A stretch of 64,000 nt of DNA from Theocolax elegans (taxonomy: Eukaryota > Arthropoda > Insecta > Hymenoptera > Cerocephalidae), in assembly GCA_026168455.1 (NCBI GenBank), contig CM047431.1, forward strand, positions 59,230,910 to 59,294,909, written 5' to 3'. The position numbers and the translations under genes were made by a program. The notes under the pieces were generated by a model. It saw nothing but the letters and a program-made list of their open reading frames with translations. It had not been told where the DNA came from and made no database searches. Positions 28,701 through 41,603 of this stretch are shown here, in pieces (position 1 is the first letter of the stretch; each line of letters begins with the position of its first letter).

Positions 28701-31600
28701 ATAGCCGGGGGGATTGAATTCTAATGAAATTTTACACGTATAAATACGCATAAACGGGCTAAGAAGTCCAAATTTTGAAATTTTTAGATTTCGTTCCATA
28801 GCCGGGGGGATAGAAATCACATGCATTTTTACACGTATAAACACGTATAAACCGGCTAAGAAGTGCAAATTTTCACATTTTTAGATTTCGTGCCGTAGCC
28901 GGGGGGATTGATTTTAAATACATTTTTACACATATAAACACGTATAAACCGGCTAAGAAGTGCAAATTTTCACATTTTTAGATTCGTGCCGTAGCCGGGT
29001 GTATTGAATTCACATGCATTTTTACACATATAAACACGTATATACCCGCTAAGAAGTCCAAATTTTCAAATTTTTAGATTTCGTTCCATAGCCGGGGGGA
29101 TTGATTTTAAATACATTTTTACACGTACAAACACGTTTAAACAAGCTAAGAAGTTCAAATTTTCAAATTTTAAGATTTCGTGCCATATCCGGGGGGATTG
29201 AATTGATACGTATTTTTACACGTATAAGCACGTATATACCGGCTAAGAAGTCCAAATTTTCAAATTTTTAGATTACGTCCATAGCCGGGGGTATTTAATT
29301 CACTTGCATTTTTACATGTATAAACACGTATAAACAAGCTAAGAAGTCCAACTTTTCAAATTTTTAGATTTCGTCCATAGCCGGGGGTATTTAATTCACT
29401 TGCATTTTTACATGTATAAACACGTATAAACAAGCTAAGAAGTCCAACTTTTCAAATTTTTAAATTTCGTGCCATAGCCGGGAGGATTGAATTCAAATAC
29501 ATTTTTACACGTATAAACACGTATAAACTGGGTTAGAAGTCCAAATTTTCAAATTTTTAGATTTCGCTCCATAGCCGGGGGGATTGAATTCAAATACATT
29601 TTTACACGTACAAACACGTATAAACGAGCTAAAAAGTCTAAATATTCAAATTTTAGATTTCGTTCCATAGCAGCGGGGATTGAATTTAAATGAGATTGTA
29701 CACGTACATACACTTATAAACCAGCTATGAGGTCAAATTTTCAAATTTTTAGATTTCGTGCCATAGCCGGGGGGATTGAATTCACATGCATTTTTACACG
29801 TATAAACACGTATAAACTGGGTTAGAAGTCCAAATTTTCAAATTTTTAGATTTCGTACCATAGCCGGGGGGATTGAATTTAAATACATTTTTACACGTAC
29901 AAACACGTTAAAACAAGCTAAGAAGTTCAAATTTTCAATTTTTTAGATTACGTGCCGTAGCCGGGTGTATTCAATTCACATGCAATTTTACACGTATAAA
30001 CACGTATAAACCGGCTAAGAAGTCCAAATTTTCAAATTTTTAGATTTCCTTCCATAGCAGGGGGGATTGAATTCAAATGAAATTTCACTCGTACATACAC
30101 TTATAAACCAGCTATGAAGTCCAACTTTTCAAATTTTTAAATTTCGTGCCATAGCCGGGGGGATTGAATTCAAATACATTTTTACACGTGTTGACACGTA
30201 TAAACCGGGTTAGAAGTACAAATATTCAAATTTTTTAGATTTCGTTCCACAGTAGGGGGGATTGAATTCAAATGAAATTTTACACATACATACACTTATA
30301 AACCAGCTATGAAGTCCAAATTTTCAAATTTTTAGATTTCATGCCATAGCCGGGAGGAATGAATTCACATGCATTTTACACGTATAAACAGGTATAAACC
30401 GGCAAGGAAGTCCAAATTTTGAAATTTTTAGATTTCGTTCCATAGCCGGGGGGATTGAATTTAAATTCAGTTTTACACATACAAACACTTTTAAACAAGC
30501 TAAGAAGTTCAAATTTTCAAATTTTTAGATTACGTGCCTTAGCCGGGGGAATTGAATTCTAATGATATTTTACACGTATAAACAGGTATAAACGGGCTAA
30601 GAAGTCCAAATTTTCAAATTTTTAGATTTCGTTCCATAGCCGATGGGATAGAATTCACATGCATTTTTACATGTCTGATCGCGTATAAACCGGCTAAGAA
30701 GTCCTAATTTTCAAATTTTTAGATTTCGTTCCATAGCCGGGGGGATTGATTTTAAATACATTTTTACACGTACAAACACGTTTAAACAAGCTAAGAATTT
30801 CAAATTTTCAAATTTTTAGATTACGTGCTATAGCCGGGGGGATTGAATTCTAATGATATTTTACACGTATAAACACGTATAACCGGGTTAAGAAGACCAA
30901 ATTTTCAAATTTTTAGATTTTGAGCCATAGCCGGTGGGATTAAATTCAAATACATTTTTACACGTACAAACACGTATAAACGAGCTAAAAAGTCTAAATA
31001 TTCAAATTTTTAGATTTCGTTCCATAGCCGGGGGGATTGAATTTAAATACATTTTTACACGTACAAACACGTTAAAACAAGCTAAGAAGTTCAAATTTTC
31101 AATTTTTTAGATTACGTGCCGTAGCCGGGTGTATTCAATTCACATGCAATTTTACACGTATAAACACGTATAAACCGGCTAAGAAGTCCAAATTTTCAAA
31201 TTTTTAGATTTCGTTCCATAGCAGGGGGGATTGAATTCAAATGAAATTTCACTCGTACATACACTTATAAACCAGCTATGAAGTCCTACTTTTCAAATTT
31301 TTAAATTTCGTGCCATAGCCGGGGGGATTGAATTCAAATACATTTTTACACGTGTTGACACGTATAAACCGGCTAGAAGTCCAAATTTTCAAATTTTTAG
31401 ATTTCGTTCCATAGCCGGGGGTATTTAATTCACATGCATTTTTACATGTATAAACACGTATATCCTGCTTAGAAGCCGAAATTTGGAAATTGTTAGATTT
31501 CGCTCCACAGCCGGAGGGATTGAATTCACATGCATTTTTACACGCACAAACACATATACACCGGCTAAGAAGTCCAAATTTTCAAATTTTTAGATTTCGT
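22500..31600 (+). repeat. HOR: ~5.33-kb (~55-monomer) unit, two copies with monomer-sized indels
   Basis: Matched points are GCCGGGGGTTTGA at 22700 and 28030 (shift ~5330), a 207-bp identical stretch at 22850 and 28179 (5329), and the ATGCCATAGCCGGGAGG monomer at about 24917 and 30340 (~5422). The shift grows by one monomer because copy one lacks a monomer near 24490 that copy two keeps at about 29810-29905. After about 25600 copy two skips roughly 870 bp (nine monomers) and rejoins the equivalent of 26470 at about 31024. These whole-monomer steps are the expected signature of unequal exchange. Confidence 0.8.
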
Positions 31601-32572
31601 TCCATAGCCGGGGGGATTGAATTTAATACATTTTTACACGTACAAACACGTTTAAACAAGCTAAGAAGTCCAAATTTTCAAATTTTTAGATTTCGTTCCA
31701 TAGCCGGGGGGATTGAATTCACATGCATTTTTACATGTACAAACACGTAAAAACCGGGTTAGAAGTCCAAATTTTCAAATTTCTACATATCGTTCCATAG
31801 CCAGGGGTATTTAATTCACATGCATTTTTACATGTATGATCACGTATAAACCGGCTAAGAAGTTCAAATTTTCAATTTTTTAGATTACATGCCATAGCCG
31901 GGTGTATTCAATTCACATGCAATTTTACACATATAAACACGTATAAACCGGCTAAGAAGTCCAAATTTTCAAATTTTTAGGTTACGTTCCATAGCAGGGG
32001 GGATTGAATTCAAATGAAGTTTCAATCGTACATACACTTATAAACCAGCTATGAAGTCCAAATTTTCAAATTTTTAGATTTCGTGCCATAGCCGGGGGGA
32101 TTGAATTCTCATGCATTTTTACACGTATAAACACATATAAACAAGCAAAGACGTCCAAATTTTCAAATTTTTAGATTTCGTTCCGTAGCCGGGGGGATTG
32201 AATTCACATGCATTTTTACATGTACAAACAAGTAAAAACCGGGTTAGAAGTCCAAATTTTCAAATTTCTACATATCGTTCCATAGCCAGGGGTATTTAAT
32301 TCACATGCATTTTTACACGTATGATCACGTATAAACCGGCTTAGAATTCCAAATTTTCAAATTTTTAGATTTCGTCCATAGCCGGGGGTATTTAATTCAC
32401 TTGCATTTTTACATGTATAAACACGTATAAACGAGCTAAAAAGTCTAAATATTCAAATTTTTAGATTTCGTTCCATAGCAGGGGGGATTGAATTTAAATG
32501 AGATTGTACACGTACATACACTTATAAACCAGCTATGAAGTCCAAATTTTCAAATTTTTAGATTTCGTTCCA

Positions 32573-35500
32573 TAGCCGGGGGGATTGAATTCACATGCAT
32601 TTTTACACGTATAAACACGTATAAACTGGGTTAGAAGTCCAAATTTTCAAATTTTTAGATTTCGTTCCATAGCCGGGGGGATTGAATTTAAATACATTTT
32701 TACACGTACAAACACGTTAAAACAAGCTAAGAAGTTCAAATTTTCAATTTTTTAGATTACGTGCCGTAGCCGGGTGTATTCAATTCACATGCAATTTACA
32801 CGTATAAACACGTATAAGCCGGCTAAGAAGTCCAAATTTTCAAATTTTTAGATTTCGTTCCATAGCAGGGGGGATTGAATACAAATGAAATTTCACTCGT
32901 ACTTACACTTATAAACCAGCTATGAAGTCCAACTTTTCAAATTTTTAAATTTCGTGCCATAGCCGGGGGGATTGAATTCAAATACATTTTTACAAGTGTT
33001 GACACGTATAAACCGGGTTAGAAGTACAAATATTCAAATTTTTTAGATTTCGTTCCACAGTAGGGGGATTGAATCAAATGAAATTTTACACATACATACA
33101 CTATAAACCAGCTATGAAGTCCAAATTTTCAAATTTTTAGATTTCGTGCCATAGCCGGGGGGAATGAATTCACATGCATTTTTACACGTATAAACAGGTA
33201 TAAACCGGCTAAGAAGTCCAAATTTTGAAATTTTTAGATTTCGTTCCATAGCCGGGGGGATTGAATTTAAATACATTTTTACACATACAAACACTGTTAA
33301 ACAAGCTAAGAAGTTCAAATTTTCAAATTTTTAGATTACGTGCCTTAGCCGGGGGAATTGAATTCTAATGATATTTTACACGTATAAACAGGTATAAACG
33401 GGCTAAGAAGTCCAAATTTTCAAATTTTTAGATTTCGTTCCACAGCCGGGGGGATAGAAATCACATGCATTTTTACACTTATAAACACGTATAAACCGGC
33501 TAAGAAGTCCAAATTTTCAAATTTTTAGATTTCGTTCCATAGCCGGGGGGATTGAATTTAAATACATTTTTACACGTACAAACACGTTTAAACAAGCTAA
33601 GAAGTTCAAATTTTCAAATTTTAAGATTTCGTGCCATATCCGGGGGGATTGAATTCTCATGCATTTTTACACGTATAAACACGTATAAAACGGGCTAAGA
33701 AGTCCAAATTTTGAAATTTTTAGATTTCGTTCCATAGCCGGGGGGATTGAATTTAAATACATTTTACACTTACAAACACTGTTAAACAAGCTAAGAAGTT
33801 CAAATTTTCAAATTTTTAGATTTCGTTCCATAGCCGGGGGGATTGAATTCACATGCATTTTACACGTATAAACACGTATAAACTGGGTTAGAAGTCCAAA
33901 TTTTCAAATTTTTAGATTTCGTTCCATAGCCGGGGGGATTGAATTTAAATACATTTTTACACGTACAAACACGTTAAAACAAGCTAAGAAGTTCAAATTT
34001 TCAATTTTTTAGATTACGTGCCGTAGCCGGGTGTATTCAATTCACATGCAATTTACACGTATAAACACGTATAAGCCGGCTAAGAAGTCCAAATTTTCAA
34101 ATTTTTAGATTTCGTTCCATAGCAGGGGGGATTGAATACAAATGAAATCTCACTCGTACTTACACTTATAAACCAGCTATGAAGTCCAACTTTTCAAATT
34201 TTTAAATTTCGTGCCATAGCCGGGGGATTGAATTCAAATACATTTTTACAAGTGTTGACACGTATAAACCGGGTTAGAAGTACAAATATTCAAATTTTTT
34301 AGATTTCGTTCCACAGTAGGGGGGATTGAATCAAATGAAATTTTACACATACATACACTTATAAACCAGCTATGAAGTCCAAATTTTCAAATTTTTAGAT
34401 TTCGTGCCATAGCCGGGGGGAATGAATTCACATGCATTTTTACACGTATAAACAGGTATAAACCGGCTAAGAAGTCCAAATTTTGAAATTTTTAGATTTC
34501 GTTCCATAGCCGGGGGGATTGAATTTAAATACATTTTTACACTTACAAACACTGTTAAACAAGCTAAGAAGTTCAAATTTTCAAATTTTTAGATTACGTG
34601 CCTTAGCCGGGGGAATTGAATTCTAATGATATTTTACACGTATAAACAGGTATAAACGGGCTAAGAAGTCCAAATTTTCAAATTTTTAGATTTCGTTCCA
34701 CAGCCGGGGGGATAGAAATCACATGCATTTTTACACTTATAAACACGTATAAACCGGCTAAGAAGTCCAAATTTTCAAATTTTTAGATTTCGTTCCATAG
34801 CCGGGGGGATTGAATTTAAATACATTTTTACACGTACAAACACGTTTAAACAAGCTAAGAAGTTCAAATTTTCAAATTTTAAGATTTCGTGCCATATCCG
34901 GGGGGATTGAATTCTCATGCATTTTTACACGTATAAACACGTATAAACGGGCTAAGAAGTCCAAATTTTGAAATTTTTAGATTTCGTTCCATAGCCGGGG
35001 GGATTGAATTTAAAATACATTTTTACACTTACAACACTGTAAACAAGCTAAGAAGTTCAAATTTTCAAATTTTTAGATTTCGTTCCATAGCCGGGGGGAT
35101 TGAATTCACATGCATTTTTACACGTATAAACACGTATAAACTGGGTTAGAAGTCCAAATTTTCAAATTTTTAGATTTCGTTCCATAGCCGGGGGGATTGA
35201 ATTTAAATACATTTTTACACGTACAACACGTTAAAACAAGCTAAGAAGTTCAAATTTCAATTTTTTAGATTACGTGCCGTAGCCGGGTGTATTCAATTCA
35301 CATGCAATTTACACGTATAAACACGTATAAGCCGGCTAAGAAGTCCAAATTTCAAATTTTTAGATTTCGTTCCATAGCAGGGGGGATTGAATACAAATGA
35401 AATCTCACTCGTACTTACACTTATAAACCAGCTATGAAGTCCAACTTTTCAAATTTTTAAATTTCGTGCCATAGCCGGGGGGATTGAATTCAAATACATT

Positions 35501-35930
35501 TTTACAAGTGTTGACACGTATAAACCGGGTTAGAAGTACAAATATTCAAATTTTTTAGATTTCGTTCCACAGTAGGGGGGATTGAATCAAATGAAATTTT
35601 ACACATACATACACTTATAAACCAGCTATGAAGTCCAACTTTTCAAATTTTTAAATTTCGTGCCATAGCCGGGGGGATTGAATTCAAATACATTTTTACA
35701 AGTGTTGACACGTATAAACCGGTTAGAAGTACAAATATTCAAATTTTTTAGATTTCGTTCCACAGTAGGGGGGATTGAATCAAATGAAATTTTACACATA
35801 CATACACTTATAAACCAGCTATGAAGTCCAAATTTTGAAATTTTTAGATTTCGTTCCATAGCCGGGGGGATTGAATTTAAATACATTTTTACACTTACAA
35901 ACACTGTTAAACAAGCTAAGAAGTTCAAAT
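32573..35930 (+). repeat. HOR: 13-monomer unit (~1258 bp), about 2.7 copies
   Basis: The units start near 32573, 33831 and 35088, each with an ATTGAATTCACATGC monomer followed by CTGGGTTAG. A 207-bp stretch at 33112 recurs at 34370 (shift 1258). The third copy carries an extra two-monomer duplication: ACAGTAGGGGGG occurs at about 35572 and 35763. This unit differs in composition from the other 13-mer at 19.9-22.7 kb although the length is the same. Confidence 0.8.
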
Positions 35931-36099
35931 TTTCAAATTTTTAGGTTACGTTCCATAGCAGGGGGGATTGAATTCAAATGAAGTTTCAATCGTACATACA
36001 CTTATAAACCAGCTATGAAGTCCAAATTTTCAAATTTTTAGATTTCGTGCCATAGCCGGGGGGATTGAATTCTAATGATATTTTACACGTATAAACACG

Positions 36100-37860
36100 T
36101 ATAAACGGGCTAAGAAGTCCAAATTTTGAAATTTTTAGATTCGTTCCATAGCCGGGGGGATAGAAATCACATGCATTTTACACGTATAAACACGTATAAA
36201 CCGGCTAAGAAGTGCAAATTTTCACATTTTTAGATTTTGTGCCGTAGCCGGGTGTATTGAATTCACATGCATTTTTACACGTATAAACACGTATATACCC
36301 GCTAAGAAGTCCAAATTTTCAAATTTTTAGATTTCGTTCCATAGCCGGGGGGATTGATTTTAAATACATTTTTACACGTACAAACACGTTTAAACAAGCT
36401 AAGAAGTTCAAATTTTCAAATTTTTAGATTACGTTCCATAGCAGGGGGGATTGAATTCAAATGAAGTTTCAATCGTACATACACTTATAAACCAGCTATG
36501 AAGTCCAAATTTTCAAATTTTTAGATTTCGTGCCATAGCCGGGGGGATTGAATTCTCATGCATTTTTACACGTATAAACACATATAAACAAGCAAAGACG
36601 TCCAAATTTTCAAATTTTTAGATTTCGTTCCGTAGCCGGGGGGATTGAATTCACATGCATTTTTACATGTACAAACAAGTAAAAACCGGGTTAGAAGTCC
36701 AAATTTTCAAATTTCTACATATCGTTCCATAGCCAGGGGTATTTAATTCACATGCATTTTTACACGTATGATCACGTATAAACGAGCTAAAAAGTCTAAA
36801 TATTCAAATTTTTAGATTTCGTTCCATAGCAGGGGGGATTGAATTTAAATGAGATTGTACACGTACATACACTTATAAACCAGCTATGAAGTCCAAATTT
36901 TCAAATTTTTAGATTTTGTGCCATAGCCGGGGGGATTGAATTCACATGCATTTTTACACGTATAAACACGTATAAACTGGGTTAGAAGTCCAAATTTGAA
37001 ATTTTTAGATTTCGTTCCATAGCCGGGGGGATAGAAATCACATGCATTTTTACACGTATAAACACGTATAAACCGGCTAAGAAGTGCAAATTTTCACATT
37101 TTTAGATTTTGTGCCGTAGCCGGGTGTATTGAATTCACATGCATTTTTACACGTATAAACACGTATATACCCGCTAAGAAGTCCAAATTTTCAAATTTTT
37201 AGATTTCGTTCCATAGCCGGGGGGATTGATTTTAAATACATTTTTACACGTACAAACACGTTTAAACAAGCTAAGAAGTTCAAATTTTCAAATTTTTAGA
37301 TTACGTTCCATAGCAGGGGGGATTGAATTCAAATGAAGTTTCAATCGTACATACACTTATAACCAGCTATGAAGTCCAAATTTTCAAATTTTTAGATTTC
37401 GTGCCATAGCCGGGGGGGATTGAATTCTCATGCATTTTTACACGTATAAACACATATAAACAAGCAAAGACGTCCAAATTTCAAATTTTAGATTTCGTTC
37501 CGTAGCCGGGGGGATTGAATTCACATGCATTTTTACATGTACAAACAAGTAAAAACCGGGTTAGAAGTCCAAATTTTCAAATTTCTACATATCGTTCCAT
37601 AGCCAGGGGTATTTAATTCACATGCATTTTACACGTATGATCACGTATAAACGAGCTAAAAAGTCTAAATATTCAAATTTTTAGATTTCGTTCCATAGCA
37701 GGGGGATTGAATTTAAATGGAGATTGTACACGTACATACACTTATAAACCAGCTATGAAGTCCAAATTTTCAAATTTTTAGATTTCGTGCCATAGCCGGG
37801 GGGATGGAATTCACATGCATTTTTACACGTATAAACACGTATAAACTGGGTTAGAAGTCC
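36100..37860 (+). repeat. HOR: 9-monomer unit (~870 bp), two copies
   Basis: ATAGAAATCACATGCATTTT occurs at about 36159 and 37030, and TTCCGTAGCCGGGGG at about 36627 and 37497, giving a shift of about 870 bp. Both copies carry the TGAAGTTTCAATCGTACATA monomer. A third, partial occurrence of that monomer lies just upstream at about 35960. Confidence 0.75.
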
Positions 37861-37899
37861 AAATTTTCAAATTTTTAGATTTCGTTCCATAGCCGGGGG

Positions 37900-39200
37900 G
37901 ATTGAATTAATACTTTTTACACGTACAAACCCGTTTAAACAAGCTAAGAAGTTCAAATTTTCAATTTTTAGATTACGTGCCGTAGCCGGGTGTATTCAAG
38001 TTCACATGTCAATTTTACACGTAATAACCACGTATAAGCCGCTAAGAAGTCCAAATTTTAAATTTTTAGATTTCGTTCCATAGCAGGGGGGATTGATTCA
38101 AATGAAATTTCACTCGTACTAACACTTAAAACCAGCTATGAAGCCAACTTTTCAAATTTTTAAATTTCGTGCCATAGCCGGGGGGATTGAATTCAAATAC
38201 ATTTTTACACGTGTTGAGAAGTATAAACCGGTTTAGAGTACAAATATCAATTTTTTAGATTTCGTTCCACAGTAGGGGGATTGAATTCAAATGAAATTTT
38301 ACACATACATACACTTTAAACCAGCTATGAAGTCCAAATTTTCAAATTTTTAGATTTCGTGCCATAGCCGGGGAATGAATTCAATGCATTTTTAAACGTA
38401 TAAACAGGTATAAACCGAAGAAGTCCAAATTTTGAATTTTTAGATTCGTTCATAGCCGGGGGGAATGAATTTAAATACATTTTTACACATACAAACACTG
38501 TATAAACCAGCTATGAAGTCCAACTTTTCAAATTTTTAAATTTCGTGCCATAGCCGGGGGGATTGAATTCAAATACATTTTTACACGTGTTGACACGTAT
38601 AAACCGGGTTAGAAGTACAAATATTCAATTTTTAGATTTCGTTCCACAGTAGGGGGGATTGAATTCAAATGAAATTTTACACATACTACACTTATAAACC
38701 AGCTATGAAGTCCAAATTTTCAAATTTTTAGATTTCGTGCCATAGCCGGGGGGAATGAATTCACATGCATTTTTACACGTATAAACAGGTATAAACCGGC
38801 TAAGAAGTCCAAATTTTGAAATTTTTAGATTTCGTTCCATAGCCGGGGGGATTGAATTTAAATACATTTTTACACATACAAAACACTGTTAAACAAGCTA
38901 AGAAGTTCAAATTTTCAATTTTTAGATTACGTGCCTTAGCCGGGGAATTGAATTCTAATGATATTTTACACGTAAACAGGTATAAACGGGCTAAGAAGTC
39001 CAAATTTTCAAATTTTTAGATTTCGTTCCACAGCCGGGGGGATAGAAATCACATGCATTTTTACACTTATAAACACGTATAAACCGGCTAAGGAGTCCAA
39101 ATTTTCAAATTTTAGATTTCGTTCCATAGCCGGGGGGATTGAATTTAAAACATTTTTACACGTACAACACGTTTAAACAAGCTAAGAAGTTCAAATTTCA
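37900..39200 (+). repeat. Indel-rich satellite stretch with a 4-monomer duplication
   Basis: Ordinary monomers here carry an excess of one- and two-base losses and gains, for example AATTAATACTTTTTACACG near 37906, ACGTAATAACCACG near 38020 and AAACCGAAGAAGTCC near 38410. A four-monomer unit repeats about 380 bp apart (TTTTTACACGTGTTGA at about 38200 and 38580). Each monomer is recognisable, so this is satellite and not a new element. The indels may be real decay or assembly error. Confidence 0.65.
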
Positions 39201-41380
39201 AATTTTAAGATTTCGTGCCATATCCGGGGGGATGGAATTCTCATGCATTTTTACACGTATAAACACGTATAAACGGGCTAAGAAGTCCAAATTTTCAAAT
39301 TTATAGATTTCGTGCCATAGCCGGGTGTATTGAATCCACACGTATTTTTACACGTATAAACACGTATAAACAAGCAAAGAAGTCCAAATTTTCAAATTTT
39401 TAGATTTCGTTCCATAGCCGGGGGGATTGATTATAAATAACATTTTTACACGTACAAACACGTTTAAACAAGCTAAGAAGTTCAAATTTTCAAATTTTTA
39501 GATTACGTGCCATAGCCGGGCGATTGAACTCTAATGAAATCTTACACGTATAAATACGTTTAAACGGGCTAAGAAGTCCAAATTTTGAAATTTTTAGATT
39601 TCGTTCCATAGCCGGGGGATAGAAATCACATGCATTTTTACACGTATAAACACGTATAAACCGGCTAAGAAGTGCAAATTTTCACATTTTTAAGATTTTG
39701 TGCCGTAGCCGGGTGTATTGAATTCACATGCATTTTTACACGTATAAACACGTATATACCCGCTAAGAAGTCCAAATTTTCAAATTTTTAGATTTCGTTC
39801 CATAGCCGGGGGGATTGATTTTAAATACATTTTTACACGTACAAACACGTTTAACTGCTAAGAAGTTCAACTTTCAAATTTTTAGATTACGTGCCATAGC
39901 CGGGGGGATTGAATTCTAATGATATTTACCCGTATAAACCGTAAACCGGGCTAAGAAGACCAAACTTTCAAATTTTTAGATTTTGTGCCATAGCCGGTGG
40001 GATTAAATTCAAATACATTTTTGCACGTATAGACAGTATAAACCGGGTTAGAAGTCCAAATTTCAAATTTTTAGATTTCGTTCCATAGCCGGAGGGATTG
40101 AATTCATATACATTTTTACACGTACAAACACGTATAAACGAGCTAAAAAGTCTAAATATTCAAATTTTTAGATTTCGTTCCATAGCAGGGGGGATTAAAG
40201 TTAAATGAAATTTTTCACGAACATACACTTATAAACCAGCTATGAAGTCCAAATTTTCAAATTTTTAGATTTCGTGCCATAGCCGGGGGGATTGCATTCA
40301 CATGCATTTTGACACGTATAAACACGTATAAACCGGCTAAGAAGTCCAAATTTTGAAATTTTTAGATTTCGTTCCATAGCCGGGGGGATTGAATTTAAAT
40401 ACATTTTTACACGTACAAACACGTTTAAACAAGCTAAGAAGTTCAAATTTTCAAATTCTTAGATTACGTGCCATAGCCGGGAGGATTGAAATCTTATGAT
40501 ATTTTACACGTATAAACACGTATAAACGGGCTAAGAAGTCCAAATTTTCAAAATTTTAGATTTCGTGCCATAGCCGGGTGTATTGAATTCACACGTATTT
40601 TTACACGTATAAACACGTATAAACAAGCAAAGAAGTCCAAATATTCAAATTTTTAGATTTCGTTCCATAGCCGATGGGATAGAATTCACATGCATTTTGC
40701 ATGTCTGATCGCGTATAAACCGGCTAAGAAGTCCAAATTTGCAAATTTTTAGATTTCGTTCCATAGCCGGGGGGATTGATTTTAAATACATTTTTACACG
40801 TACAAACACGTTTAAACAAGCTAAGAAGTTCAAATTTCCAAATTTTTAGATTACGTGCCATAGCCGGGGGGATTGAATTCTAATGAAATTTTACACGTAT
40901 AAACACGTATATACCCGCTAAGAAGTCCAAATTTTCAAATTTTTAGATTTCGTTCCATAGCCGGGGGGATTGAATTTAAATACATTTTTACACGTACAAA
41001 CACGTTTAAACAAGCTAAGAAGTTCAAATTTTCAAATTTTTAGATTTCGTGCCATAGCCGGTGGGATTAAATTCAAATACATTTTTACACGTATAAACAC
41101 GTATAAACCGGCTAAGAAGTGCAAATTTTCACATTTTTAGATTTCGTGCCGTAGCCGGGTGTATTGAATTCACATGCATTTTTACACATATAAACACGTA
41201 TATACCCGCTAAGATGTCCAAATTTTCAAATTTTTAGATTTCGTTCCATAGCCGGGGGGATTGATTTTAAATACATTTTTACACGTACAAACACGTTTAA
41301 ACAAGCTAAGAAGTTCAAATTTTCAATTTTTAGATTACGTGCCATAGCCGGGGGGATTGAATTCACACGTATTTTTAAAC

Positions 41381-41388
41381 GTATAAAC
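41381..41388 (+). repeat. E1 left target-site duplication GTATAAAC
   Basis: This is an exact match to 43109-43116. GTATAAAC is itself part of the satellite's 10-bp direct repeat, but the copy count fits a true duplication: removing one copy gives the normal two-repeat monomer. The upstream bases TTTTTAAACG differ from the array norm TTTTTACACG. That private variant is shared by the left flanks of E1, E2, E5 and E6 and by the flipped junction near 50850. Confidence 0.85.
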
Positions 41389-41463
41389 TAGGGCTGCCGA
41401 TTATCCGAAGATTCGGAGATCCGGATATCCGAGATTCGAATAGATCCGAATCTCAGATTCGTA

Positions 41464-41491
41464 GATCCGGATACTTTAGAGTATCCGGATC
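41464..41491. repeat. Left subterminal hairpin in E1
   Basis: Perfect 12-base arms GATCCGGATACT and AGTATCCGGATC surround a 4-base loop TTAG. The same 28-bp palindrome occurs at 42996-43023 near the other end, and in the other copies with occasional changes (E4 has GGTTAC near 51896). Conserved subterminal palindromes often bind transposase; that role is inferred here. Confidence 0.8.
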
Positions 41492-41493
41492 TT

Positions 41494-41603
41494 ACGGATC
41501 CAAGATCCGGATCTTACGGATCCAAGATCCGAAACGTACGGATCCGGGATCCGAATCGTACGGATCCGGGATCCGAATCGTACGGATCCGGGATCCGGAT
41601 CGT
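41494..41603 (+). repeat. Left subterminal 22-bp tandem array in E1, five units
   Basis: Five 22-bp units start with ACGGATCC and continue RRGATCCGRAWCKT; each contains a BamHI site. Unit starts are 41494, 41516, 41538, 41560 and 41582. E5 has the same five (56582-56688), the third missing three bases. E2 (46421-46486), E3, E4 and E6 have three. In E2 and E6 the first unit has the shared change ACGGATACAAG. Unit number therefore tracks copy ancestry. Arrays of this kind are typical subterminal transposase-binding regions in hAT elements. Confidence 0.85.

Larger units (their letters stand above)
1..41388 (+). repeat. 97-bp satellite DNA, main uninterrupted array
   Basis: About 425 head-to-tail copies of an AT-rich 97-bp monomer, all in one orientation, with nothing else inserted. 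The period was measured from successive TAGCCGG blocks (673 to 770) and from successive ATTGAAT blocks (8994 to 9091), each 97 bp apart. Each monomer has a conserved G-run segment (CCATAGCCGGGGGGATTGA), usually an EcoRI site, a CACGTATAAA direct repeat and an AAATTTTCAAATTTTTAGA segment. Monomers fall into about ten recurring types, told apart by linked variants: GATTTTAAATACATTTTTAC with CACGTTTAAACAAGC; TTCTAATGAAATTTTACACG; ATAGAAATCACATGC; CACATATAAACACG; TAGCAGGGGGGATTG with TCACTCGTACATACAC; and GCCGATGGGATAG with TGTCTGATCGCG. Types recur in fixed order, forming HORs. No gene is present. Several open frames of 60-100 codons occur, but they follow the repeat and have no recognisable domain. 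The role is inferred to be structural (heterochromatin, possibly centromere). Confidence 0.97.

Noticed and set aside
1..41388. Dozens of 60-100-codon open frames, mostly minus strand, with recurring peptides such as SIPPAMERNLKI and NPPGYGTKSKNLKIWTS
   Set aside because: They are translations of the satellite. The 97-bp period shifts frame each monomer, the same DNA gives different peptides in each frame, and there is no domain, promoter or codon-level conservation.
1..41388. CRISPR array
   Set aside because: The repeats are contiguous 97-bp monomers with no unique spacers, no cas genes and no leader, and they surround a eukaryotic-type transposon.
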